In this document: piece by piece, positions 42,140-53,138 of the stretch
Layout: each line of letters starts with the position of its first letter
Position numbering within the stretch: the stretch's first letter is position 1
Assembly (NCBI GenBank): GCA_018417955.1
Contig: JACTVC010000003.1
Span: 930,001 to 994,000, forward strand
Direction of reading: 5' to 3'
From: Laccaria trichodermophora
Lineage: Eukaryota; Basidiomycota; Agaricomycetes; Agaricales; Hydnangiaceae
DNA: 64,000 nucleotides
Made by a program: the position numbers and the translations under genes
Notes under the pieces: model-generated
What the model was told of the DNA's origin: nothing
Seen by the model: the letters and a program-made list of their open reading frames with translations, nothing else
Database searches by the model: none

Positions 42140-45100
42140 CTATGATCGAACTCTTTTATAAAACAGCACGTATGCCTTTTGGTTCTGTGGTAGATGAAAT
42201 GTAAGAATCAAGGAGAAGGAGGGAGTGAAGTGAGTACTTACGACCACCTGTTTTGGGTCAACTGCTTTTACACTGCTATCGTCGCAATACATCCATCCTC
42301 CACTCGAAGCGATGAACGCGGTATCTAAACAAATTTCAAGTAATGAGCAAAACGTCAAAACGGAAAAAGAGGGAAGATAACTCACAATGCCCGCTACTCA
42401 GATTACCATAATGGTTCGTCACCCCGTACAAATCATACCGGTACGGGGGAAGCTGTGTCCGCGGATCACTCGTGGACATTGGGAGGCCACCGTTCAGCTC
42501 GGATTTGTCAACTCCAGGAGGGAGTGAGCGCGGCATGTAATTCGTCAAATCTAGTGATTTTATCGGGAAATCCACAAAAGTGTCAATCTTGTCTGAGAAA
42601 CGCCCGTTGGCTTCGAAGCGTTTCAAGTGGACGAGGAGAATTGGGGGAAGGCGAGCTAGGGATAGTCTTTTGGATGCTCTTCGTTTGACTTTGCATTGTG
42701 GACAATCCCTGATTATTGAAACGATGAGAGATGTTTAGTATATTTGACAGCGAAAACATACCATGCATCATCCTTTTCAAGAACCTCCTCATTGAAAAAG
42801 GCATTTAAGCAACGATCAATGGGAACTTTGCCGCTCCTGGCAGGTATGGGAAGTTGCAGAATGGAAAAAACATTGTACGTCGTTGACGTCTGATACGCTC
42901 CCAATTTAGTAACCATAGAAAAGAGTAAGGACAAAACGACTCAACACACCTTATGGCACGTCAAACATTCCAGTTGATTTCTAAACTGTCCCTGGAAAAA
43001 GTCCACAATCAAACTATCATTTCGAGCCTTCCAATTCCTCCATTCACGATCACTAGCAATCTGCACCGGAAGCCTCTCCAGCTCGGCTTCTTGCGCTGGC
43101 GTTTGCGTGATCATTGGCTTAACCATAACACGGTTCAGATCCTCATGTATACCATCAATCAGGAAACTGAGGAATTCCTGCGAGTCGTGTTGGTCTGAAC
43201 CATTGTATTGCGACTTGAGTTGGCATATTGATCTCTGTCAAAACACTGTCAGCACCAAAGCGCGAAAAGGGGCGGATGGGGGAACAAAAGCTCACCCGGA
43301 AATCAGTGGGAGATACAAATGGCAGATCCTCACCCCACATCTCATGTAAAAGCTTGGCAAACGCGCCTGCAAGCTTTCCTTGAGATCCAAGCTTATTAGT
43401 AAAATTAATCGCCGTCTTCCAACGCCCTTCTACGAGCCAAAAACAAACATCAGCAGCTGTCTTCACCCAAAAACCAACAAAAACCACGCACCAGTAAAGA
43501 ATCTCGAAAACGGCACCGTAGCACTCAAACATTGAATCGGGGCATTCATGTAACACGTATTCCCCAAATTCTTCAATCCAGAAATCCCAACTTGCGTGTC
43601 AGGCCAATAAATGACCGGATACTCGGACGGAATTCTTGGTGCCTTCGGACCACCATTAGCCTGGGCAGAAGGGCTATACGGAGGCGGTCGCGGTCGATTA
43701 TCCTGACGTTCCACGAGCGCAGACGATGCTACAGGTGGCGGACGGACGATCTGTGGCGACGTTAGCTCTGGGTAGTCGATCGGGGCTCGGTGGAAGCCTT
43801 GTATAGCCTCCTGCGTCTGGTCAACGTAATCGCTGCGCCTGCGTGAGAGGGTCGGGTTGATGGAGGCTTGGGGCGGAGAGGTGATATCATACGAAGATGT
43901 CATGAATTGTGTTTGCGTGGTTGCTGATGTTGTTCCGGAACCTGATGCTGTAGGGGATATACGTCGAGGGAATTGAGGGTATGTGATGGTGCTTGTTGAT
44001 GGTGTTCCGTTGACCAGAGATCGTTGAGGAGATATTAGAGGGGATGAAGTCTATACATAAGCGTTAGTGAATGTGCATGCGAAGGACGAGAACAAGATAC
44101 CGACCATTTCATTTTTACTTCGGGAAAAGGATACCGAGCTTGGCCGCATCATAGCTGGTCGGCGAGTTATACTTCGGTCAGGTGGAGCGTTATACGAGAA
44201 ATCCGCCGGTGACCTGTACATTTAAATTTGAATATATATACTTCTTCCTCTGAGAAAAAGAAGGCAAACCTGATGTGACCTGAGGGTTGATCTAATGAAT
44301 AATTCGAACGATGATCAGCTCCATTCAAAGGGAGCGCATCAGGACGTTGACGTGGTGTCCACACTTGATGAGGATCTGCAGCCGACGAAGCAGCAGCACC
44401 AGACAGCTGAGCAGTTACCATTCCATTGGTGAAGGGATTGTTCGAGTTGTTCGGACTCGAGGACAGCAACAACGAACTAGGGACGTCCGTGGTGGGTATC
44501 GGCCGTTTTACCTCCGCGTACGACGATTCGCCGCGTAGCTCAGTGTTCCCTATATCCCGCTTCCAAGCTTCGAATCCGCCAACGAGCATCATGGGCATCC
44601 TCTTGAGCACTTTCTGAAAAGCTTGTTCACTGATAACGCGGACGAGAATTGAGAGAGGCGTGTTTGCGGCACCAAAGGACTCAGAAGAACCGTCGTACAC
44701 CACGACCAAATCAAACTTGTCACGGTTACCGAAAAGACTAGCTTCATGTCGAGGCGCAACGACCATTGCATCTTCAAGCATTTTGGAGTTCACCCTGTTA
44801 AAAGTTTTAGTCAGTGAACAAGGTAAAAAGCGTATACGAACCCTTCCCGCATAAGTATAGAGGGTTCAATGCAAACTACAGCATCTGCCACTATATGTTC
44901 CCTGTCAAACTCCGCCCTGTTCCGAACGTCGATAATGAGAACATTGTGCTCTCGAATATATGAGAGAAGCTCTGCTGGAAACGCCGTGTTTGTCTTTGGG
45001 ATTGGCGTCTTCGGTCCGCTTGATGCTGAGGCTGCTGTATTCGACAGGCCAGAAGGCTTCAACGGTACCGTTGACTTTGATGGGGAAGCAGGACGACTGT

Positions 45101-46261
45101 TGAAGTTGTTGACGGTGGGTGTGACAGGAGTACTGGATGGTCGTTCAATGGGAACAGTGAAACTCTTGAATGAGGTCAGGGGAGATGCTGACGACTCGCC
45201 AGTCCATAGATCCTTCGCAACCGACTTGTCAGATTCGTTGTTGCTAGGTCCCGTTGGCACGGAGGGTGGATTAAAGCCCGGAAGTTCATCAAGCTCATCA
45301 ATAGAAGGAAATGCCTGTGTAAAGCCGGTAAGATCAAAGTTGTTCAGTTGTGGAGACGACGAAGGCGACGAAGAAGGTGACGGTGGTCCAAAGGTTGAGG
45401 GCGAAACAAGGGTATGGGGCGATGGAGCGGATGATATCGGCGTGGAAGGGACTAATGTTGGATGAGTCGTGGATGGGGAAGACTGGCTGGCAGTCGAGTA
45501 GCGGACAGCCGGTGAGATGGGCGAAGCTGGCGGTTGACTTGGCGGAAAACGCTTGTTGGTTGTGACAGCCAAGCCATTATCTTGCAAAGCCCGCAGTCGG
45601 TCAGCGATGCTCCCGCCCGACCTGGTATTGGAACCATTGGCTGGGTGTTGTTCCCTGGATAAAATGAATGAGGGAACAATGACAGCAGTGACAAGTAGGG
45701 CGTACGTCGGCTGAGATTTTTCAATTGCTTTCAGTTTCTCTTCAACAGCGGTTGTCCTAGCAGTCAAATCGCGCCCATCGCCCTAGAAAACACAAAACCA
45801 TCAGAAACGATATGAAAAGTGATAAGATCTAAACATACGCTGAGAAAATCATTGAGTTCTTTCTTCAGAACACCCCCCTTGCTTCTCCCCTCCTGTGAAT
45901 ACTCCGCCGAGTCCATAGTCATCTTCGCAAGACTGGCAGCCTTGATGAATGAACCGAGCGCACTCCTCAGATCACCCTTTGCTTCATAATCCTTGGCCGA
46001 AAGCAATTGGGTACGAGCTGTCCGTATTAAGGAAAGAGCCGAAGCGCCTTTTGCTTCTTTCTGAACAGCCTCCCTCGCCTTTGCCTTGATGTCTACAACA
46101 GACATGCCATCGTGGAATCTGGTCGCACCGTTCTGGATGGCTAGGGTGGTCGGTGTCAGCTGGTTGACCCTTTGCAAGGCAAAGGCCGTTGCCTCACTTG
46201 AATGGGAGGTGCCGAAGCCAGGTGGATGCCCTGGGGCATTAGGGAGGACAACACCAGGCAT
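42140..46261 (-). CDS. Ubiquitin C-terminal hydrolase, Doa4/USP8 type with rhodanese domain
   Basis: ATG at 46261 (MPGVVLPNAPGHPPG). Exon 1 (46261-45839) encodes a USP8-dimerisation-like helical domain (ALSLIRTARTQLLSAKDYEA, SFIKAASLAKMTMDSAEYSQ). A long Ser/Pro linker follows, then a rhodanese-like domain (LLSYIREHNVLIIDVRNRAE, FDREHIVADAV, DLVVVYDGSSESFG, MPMMLVGGFEAWKRDIG) without an obvious active-site Cys loop. The peptidase C19 core has the Cys box GLKNLGNTCYMNAPIQCLSA, later SDQHDSQEFLSFLIDG, QGQFRNQLECLTCHK (zinc ribbon half, partner CPQCKVK), LPPILLVHLKRFE, and the His box NHYGNLSSGH then YTAFIASSGGWMYCDDSSV. It ends NQKAYVLFYKRVRS and TAG. The catalytic Cys, His and Asp are present. 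The family removes ubiquitin from cargo at endosomes. The Cys-box 'NAPIQC' departs from the usual 'NSxLQC'. Confidence 0.88.
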
Positions 46262-46739
46262 GAAAAGGGATGCGCTTTGAGTGGTTTAAAAACAGGAATA
46301 TGGTGAATAGAGGATAAAAGGTATAATGAGAACGATGAGAACGAAGGAAATTCAAGAAATTCAATGAATCAGCGATCCATACAGTCTGCTAAGGCCACAG
46401 TAATCTAACGTAAGCAGCCCAGAGGTTTGTATGCCTTTGTTGAACTCGGAACATCGTGCAGCCGCAACTAAAAATATCCAACGCAGAATAATATACATGC
46501 GGAAAGGGAAGAAAAAACTAATTAGTGGAGTACCAGCACTGTCCACAAGGACCTGCGTAGGTCCACCACACCTCCCACGAGGTATCGGGGAAGCTTTGGA
46601 TACTCTTGCCCGTCCTGCACCGGTACTCGCGCGTCGGCTGCTTTCTACGGCTCCAGTAGAAGCTTTGATAGGACCAGGGGAAGACACCACGAGATATCTT
46701 TGTTATCCTCGAATTTGCCTTGGTCAGGACCTTCATCTG
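46262..46739. other. Spacer between the deubiquitinase gene and its pseudogene copy
   Basis: About 480 bp: the 5' flank of the intact gene plus about 240 bp (46500-46739) after the end of detectable homology. Short frames only; no gene is recognised. Confidence 0.45.
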
Positions 46740-48510
46740 ATATGTATTCCCCAAATTCTTCAATCCAGAAGTCCCAACCTGAGTGTCTCGCCAGTAAGTG
46801 ACCAGACACTCCGACGATATTCTTGGTGCTTCGTACCACCATCCGCATAGGCGGAAGGGCTGTACGGAGGCGGCGCTTGCTGCGGTCGATAATCCCCCTC
46901 GAGCGCAGACGACGCTACAGGTGACGGACGGACGATTTCAGTCTGAGTAGTCGATGCGCTAGAGGGTCGGGTTGATGGAGGCTTGGGGCGGGGACGTGAT
47001 ATCATACGAAGAACTTATGAATTGTTTGCGTGGTTGCTTGAGGCGGGGAAGTGATATCATATGAAGATCTTATGAATTGTGTTTGCGTGGTTGCTGATGC
47101 TGTAGGGGGTATACGTCGAGGGAATTGAGGGTATGTGAGAATGCTTGATGATGGTGTTCCATTGACCAGACATCGTTGAGGAGATATTAGAGGGGATGCA
47201 GTCTATTCACGATCATTTGTGAATGTGCATGCGAAGGATGAAAACGAGATACCAACCATTTCATTTTTACTTCGTGAAAAGGATAGCGAGCTTGGCCGCA
47301 TGAAAGCTGTTCTGCGAGTTATATTTCGATCATCTGGAGCGTTGTATGAGAAATCCGACTAGTATAGCCTGTGCAGTTAGAGTTGAATTTAAATACTTCT
47401 ATCTTTGACAAGAAGAATACAAACCTGATGTGACCAGAGGGATGATCTAATGAATAATTCGGACGATGATCAGCTCCAGTCGAAGGGAGTGCGTCAGGAC
47501 ATTGACGCGGTCTCCACACTTGATGAGGATCTGCAGCCGACGAAGCAGCAGCACCTGACAGATGAGCAGTTACCAGTCCATTAGTGAAGGGATTGTTCGA
47601 GTTGTACGATGGTAGCAGCAACGAGTTAGAGACGTCCGTGGTGGGTACTTATTGGCCGTTTTCCTTCCGCGTACGACAATTCGCCGCGTAGCTTAGTGTT
47701 CCCTATTTCCCGCTTCCAGGCTTCAAGTCCGCCAACAAAAATCATAGGCATCCTCGTGAGCGCTTTCCGAAAGGCTTGTTCACTGATAACATGGATGAGA
47801 ATTGAGAGAGGCGTGTTTGCAGCACCAAAGGACTCCGAAGAACCGTCGTACACCACGACCAGATCAAACTTGTCACGGTTACCGAAAAGGCTAGCTTCAT
47901 GTGGATGCGCAAATACCATTGCATCGTCAAGCATGATAGAGTTCACCCTGTTGAAAAACTTTAATCAATGTACCAGGTGAAAAGCGTATACGTACCCTTC
48001 CCGCATAAGTATAAACTGTTCCGAACGTCGATAAGGAGAACATTGTGCTCTTGAATATACGAGAGAAGCTCCACTGGAAACGCCATGTTTGTCTTTGGGA
48101 TTGGTGTCTTCGGTCCGTTAGATGCTGAGATTGCCGTATTTGGCACGGAGGGTGTATTAAACCCCGGAAGTTCATCAAGCTCGTCAATGGAGGGAAATGT
48201 CTGTGTAAAGCTGGTGAGGTCAAAGTTGCTTAGTCGTGGAGACGACGCATGTGACGAAGAAGGTGAAGGTGGTCCAAAGGTTGATATCGGCGTGGAAGGA
48301 ACTAATGTAAGACTGGCTGGCAGTCGAGTAGGGGACAATAGTCAGATGGGTGGAGCTGGTGGAAGACTTGATACATCGGGCGAAAAACGCTTAGAGGTCG
48401 TGACGGCCAAGCCAGTATCTTGTGGCAAAGCCCGCAGTCGGTCAGCGATCATGATGGTCCCGCGCGACTTTAAATTGTGATCATTTCCTGGGATAAATCT
48501 ATCCTTTCTA
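46740..48510 (-). pseudogene. Decayed partial tandem copy of the upstream deubiquitinase gene
   Basis: It runs on the same strand as the gene at 42140-46261 and collinear with it from the Ser/Pro linker (TFPSIDELDELPGFN) through the rhodanese-like domain (EHNVLLIDVRN, DLVVVYDGSSESFG, MPMIFVGGLEAWKREIG) to the start of the peptidase domain, where the Cys box has become KNLGNTYQM and homology stops near 46740. The USP8-like N-terminus, parts of the linker (about 350 bp), the rhodanese start (FDREHIVADAV) and the rest of the peptidase are deleted. A local 57-bp direct duplication (46981-47037 and 47038-47094) adds to the damage. It cannot encode an active enzyme. Confidence 0.85.
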
Positions 48511-48581
48511 TGCTGTTAAGTAGGCTTGACTTGACATACGCAAATACAAGTGCCATTGTCCCGGTAAGTCACGGAACTGTA

Positions 48582-49180
48582 CAGTCGACATCCTCACAAT
48601 GCATATAGTAATAATGCATAAATATCACAATGCATGAGATTTTCTGGGGACCGACTCGGTACACAGGGATTTATGCATGAAATATCGTATTGAATAATGC
48701 ATACTGGATTTTGTGATTATGCACGACCAAATCTACAGACTCACCAGGTATTTTGCATGTCATGGTATCTGATTTTTTTGAGGCCAAAATCTACCCTGAT
48801 CTGCCTATGTGCCATGAATACTGTTTGGAGAAGCTGTGTGTCACCCACTCTGAGGCTCGTGGCGTGTCAACACTGCTTTTGCCAAGCTCTTGCAACAACA
48901 GTTGCACAAGTTGAGGGCTCATCTTCGCGGCGTTCAAGCAAATTCATTCCAACAAACATCTCTCGACTCTTTTTTCAATAATAGTTGCTCTCCCATGGAT
49001 GTCGATACCATGTAAATACTCTAGTTTTCGCCTTGCTACACATAATGATTTTGGAAGCATGACATTTTTAGCAGAGGTCACGAATAGTCACACTTTGTGA
49101 CACGTTTCACCTTGCATACAACCTCACAATGCATAGAAAAAGCTGGGGACCGGCGTTATGCATTGTGAGAATGTCAACTG
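48582..49180. mobile_element. Tc1/mariner-like MITE with TA target duplication
   Basis: The left end CAGTCGACATCCTCACAATG followed by CAT (from 48582) and the right end (reverse complement) CAGTTGACATTCTCACAATG followed by CAT (to 49180) form 23-bp inverted repeats with 2 mismatches. They are flanked by TA on both sides (48580-48581, 49181-49182), the Tc1/mariner hallmark, and begin with CAGT as many of those elements do. Subterminal ATGCAT palindromes recur, and ctggggaccg occurs near each end. The 599-bp body has no transposase frame, so it is non-autonomous. Confidence 0.8.
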
Positions 49181-49182
49181 TA

Positions 49183-49571
49183 CTTACCTGCACTAAAGCC
49201 CTGCTGCATCTCAGCTTAACCGTTATGCTAGCCTGGCATCACCAGTCATTCCTGCTAGATTGTTTTCTGTGTATTTCTCATTCACTGCGTCTTTAAATTT
49301 CGGTCCATTTTCTTTGTCATAAATGTAATAAGTGCTTCATGACTGAAAAACTTTGAAGTCACTCACTCAGGATGACCTTCTTATTCTGTCCCGCCAATTC
49401 GAAGTGCATCGTTAGTGATTTTATAACTGTCTATCATGGTGGATCATCTCTCAAGAAATGGCTTGCTTAGCTGTAGTAGTACAGTTGGGACGCCGTCACC
49501 AGTGGCAACTTAGAACCCTGCTGGGTGACATGTTGCAGACAAACAAAAACATATACGATCCAGATTATCTG
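49183..49571. other. Intergenic 3' of the Crinkler gene
   Basis: AT-rich, no coding sequence or repeat recognised; contains the 3' flank of the CRN gene. Confidence 0.4.
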
Positions 49572-52525
49572 TTAAGACTCATAATCTAATGTACCAGCAC
49601 CAGACACGCCTAGTTGTCTCCCACCTAGCAACCCTGGCAATACAATGAAATACTTCTCTGGCACCAATTTTGATAATTCTTTCAGAAAAATGATGGTGTG
49701 CATTTGATCCGATTCTTCAGCATTGACAACGGCCATATAGACAAGCTTTAACTTTCTGGCCACTTGTTCTTGTAGCCACTCTATACCTTTCTTCTTCACT
49801 GAATGTGTCTCTCCTACTGTTGCTTGCAGCATGATGGCGGTGTTGGTAGCCTTATTGTAGAAGAACCCATCAAATGTTGGGCCTGAGTCAATGGAAGGAC
49901 AGTATAGCCCATCGCTCAATTGGCGGGGCATCGAAGGCAGGTACATGTGGCAGTCAGGTGGTTCGAAGGTTGTTCTGGAACTTAAGCAGTTATTGTCAAT
50001 TGAGAAGGGTTGTCCTCCATAGCCAACTCGGAGGTAACGGATAACAACATGTTCATGTCCAGTTGGGACCTTTGCATGCACATTTTTCTGGTGCCGTGTT
50101 TGCGTTAGCCGCCCTATCTTCCATTGCCCCCCTTGGTCAAAGGTATTGAGAAAGTGGGCATCCAGAATCCAGCCTGTCGGTGTCCTTGTTTTTGGGTTGC
50201 GCTGAAAGAGTTGGTACATTTCGTTCACCTTCACTGCACTCCGAGCTTTGATTGTCTTGACCATGAGATGGGTGATGAAGTGACTTGGGACTGTAACACA
50301 GGGATCATTGCGAGACTCCCCGGGGGTGAGGAGCAGAAGACAGGAGGGAATTTTGCCTTCAAGGGTTAACCCTTTGACCTGGTTAACTGTGACATCCAGC
50401 TCTTCAAGTGTCGCAGTTTGGACTTCCTCTTTCAGAAACCCCTCATAGAAGGATGGGTTGGACGCATGGGAGTATACAATACCAGCCAAAGGTCCAAAAG
50501 TATCCAGGGCATTGCGGAGATTCTGTTCGGTGTGAAGTTGGGGTTGAGTATGCCGCCTGTATATCACACAATGAGTCAATATAACACATAATCATCAGTT
50601 TTTCACTTACGCCAATATGAGGTCTTTCAATGACCAAGGCCGCATTACATACTGTGTACAACAGACGGAATGCGAACCTTGCTGCAACCACATGTAGTGA
50701 ATTGGGCGAGGCGAGGCCGATTGTAAAATGAAAAGATTCAGGTTTTGCAGGAAGGAAGGGACTTCTAGAAGATTAGGGCCAGTCTTCACAAGGCACCATG
50801 TCGTGACTGGAAAATGGGGAAGGGAGTCTGGTCGAATCTGTGCCAAGTCAGCCTGATAATCAAAGGCTTTCCCTTCATTGAAGAAGTAAAATCTCTTGGC
50901 CCGGTCCATGAACAAGGTGGGGAGCCCTGCGTCTAGACGAAGGTGCAGCACATATGCTAGAAAAATTGTTTTTCCTGAGGGAAAATCAGTAGAGTGATCA
51001 CGAAGAAACCAAAGTGATCATAAAATGGATGTACCGATGCCCATGTGGCCTTGCAAAATGAATAGTTTTGTGTACCTGTCGTTGCTAGAAGTTGTGGTGC
51101 TCGTGCTGGTGTGTGTCTGGAATGGGTTGGCACGGAAGTCAGGATTTATTTGATGACTTGAATACACCCCATGTCGGAAAAACTCCAGTGCTGCATCGAG
51201 CGCAAGATGGTATTCTCCGAGAATCAAGATTTCAGATAGTGAAATGCCTGTCAGTGCTTCTAGCCATGGTGTCTCCAGAAAGAGCCATTGTTCAATCTCG
51301 ACCTTGCACCTCAATCTATCTTCATCTCTTAATATAGGATGCTGGTCGTAGATGATAGCATTTTCGCTGCAAGCAGCAAGAATTACCAGGGGATGGTCTT
51401 CTTTCAGTGGTGCTACTGGGATGAAGGAGTCAACATGGGGCCAGTGGGGCACAAAAGCATTACATACCTGCACTACCTGGACTGGGGTCAGAGTGGTCAA
51501 GTGCTTTGAAGGGGGGATAAATTTTAGAAAGATCAAGAAACTAGAAACTCACTAGGAAAACAAACAAACAAGTTTGACATTTCATGAGGTGGCTGAGCCC
51601 ACCAGTATTTTGAAAGAGGCTCATTTGCATCATCAAGCTGCTGCCGCTCGAGTGATTGGTTGACCTGCATCAATTATGAGCAGATAAGTTATAAACCACA
51701 TGGTCATGAAGAGATTACTTACCGCAAAAAGTTTCATATTGTCTTCTGCTCCTTCAATGTGTGGTTGCACCTGTTTGATTACAATATAAAGCTCTTTCCT
51801 GAGTGATTCCACCATCGAGATAAACGATGTCACAACCGTGAAGCTAGTCAAATTGTCGCCTTCCAACAAAACCTTCAGAATAAGACGCCCGCCCAGGATC
51901 CTGATCAGAAGACCGCCATGTTGCACATACTGAGCAACGTCCGCAAGTGCTGAAGATGATTCAAGCTCCTGGAGAGCTCCCGACAAAGATTTATACTGTT
52001 GGATGTTGAAGGTGAGCAGGATGGTGGCGGCAAGATAGAGAATGCACACACGTGTAATGACAAACAATCAGGTAGTCGGTGCCCCACACTCGCCAAAGTG
52101 CTCAAGATGACCTGCACAAGATCCAGTCCCTTTATGTGGAGGTGCGTTTTCACTAAAAAGGGGGTATCTAGACCTTCTAAAAACGCAGAAAAAGAGAATA
52201 GTGGATGGCTGGGAATCATAATGAAGATACTGATGGTGTCTTCTGGAGGTGGACAGCCCCAATAAGTTTCAAGCGGTGCCATTGAATGGAGCAGGGTAGA
52301 GGGAATAGCAAGCCCAGGGGGTACCAAACTGTGGGGTGCTAGGCATACGGCATACAGGCAGAGTCCATAGAGAGACAGAGATGGGGTTTGTCGCAAATCT
52401 TTCAGATACTGTAAAATTGCGTTCTTCAGGTCGTGAACCGTCATTGAAAGATTGACCCATATGGGGAAGCTGCCAGCAGGATGGTCACCTTCCACCAGAC
52501 ACCACAGCTGGAAAAGATCAGACAT
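49572..52525 (-). CDS. Crinkler (CRN)/RHS-type protein: ubiquitin-like header, P-loop NTPase, nuclease-fold C-terminus
   Basis: Six exons (52525-52112, 51995-51723, 51664-51553, 51481-51035, 50974-50611, 50556-49572) splice in frame to 864 codons without a stop. The N-terminus MSDLFQLWCLVEGDHPAGSF then MTVHDLKNAI matches the ubiquitin-like CRN header. A helical linker follows (about residues 140-260). The NTPase has SNDRYTKLFILQGH then MGIGKTIFLAYVL, a Walker A P-loop (G-x4-GKT, about residue 410-417) formed only after removal of intron 4. The C-terminal region (about 740-864) has DGFFYNKATNTAIMLQATVG then THSVKKKGIEWL, resembling the restriction-endonuclease-like domain of CRN/RHS proteins. 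These are described in fungi and oomycetes as transposon-derived effectors or conflict proteins; the role here is inferred. The exon 1/2 donor (GTCATC) is weak, other junctions are good. It is flanked by mobile elements. Confidence 0.8.
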
Positions 52526-53135
52526 GAAGAACGGAGGAAGGGGAAGGGGAAGAGAAAGGAGAGTGAAGCCATTTCAAGCCATTTCATTTGGTCCTAGCTG
52601 TCCAGCTTCGATCATCATTCTGAACTGACAAAATGTTGTTGGAAAGAATATGATGATCAACATTATTATGAAAGGACACTTGTCTGCCTGATTTTTGTGG
52701 TGGAATTACAAGGGGGAGGTGTAAAATGGCTCTAGCCGTTGCTCCCCATGATCACCTGATGCTCGCCACCTTTGATGGCAGGTCCCAACAAGTGGTGGTG
52801 ACGGCACATCCCCACCGACGAAGGCCCACCGCCTGCACAAGAAATTCTCGTGTCGATGTGGAGGAGGGTGGATGTATAAAAGCCCTGCCAGTGCCCCTGA
52901 GACCAGGCTTCAGAGTCTGCACTTATGTCTTCGTTAGTGCTGTTATTTGAACAAGTAGGGGGGGGGGGGGGGGGTTGTACCGTAAGTCGCAGAGAGGTAG
53001 AGGGTGTGGAAGTAGCGCGTAAGGTGCATATGGCTGCTGAGATGAAACATGGTATAGTCACATGTTGAAATGCGTCAAATTGACTTTGTAGGTTGAATTT
53101 GTCAACAAACAGCTCGCTTCTGTATTATAAATACC
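52526..53135. other. 5' flank of the Crinkler gene
   Basis: This includes the presumed CRN promoter; no TATA box stands out. A 16-base G run lies at about 52959-52974. A 74-codon plus-strand frame (52726-52950) has no recognised relatives. Confidence 0.4.
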
Positions 53136-53138
53136 TTA

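Noticed and set aside
47961..48338. A second functional deubiquitinase gene
   Set aside because: Deleted N-terminus and peptidase domain and a lost catalytic Cys show it is a pseudogene.
52959..52974. Poly(G) run as a G-quadruplex regulator of the CRN gene
   Set aside because: A single homopolymer of 16 G is prone to sequencing artefact and lies over 400 bp upstream; no supporting motif.
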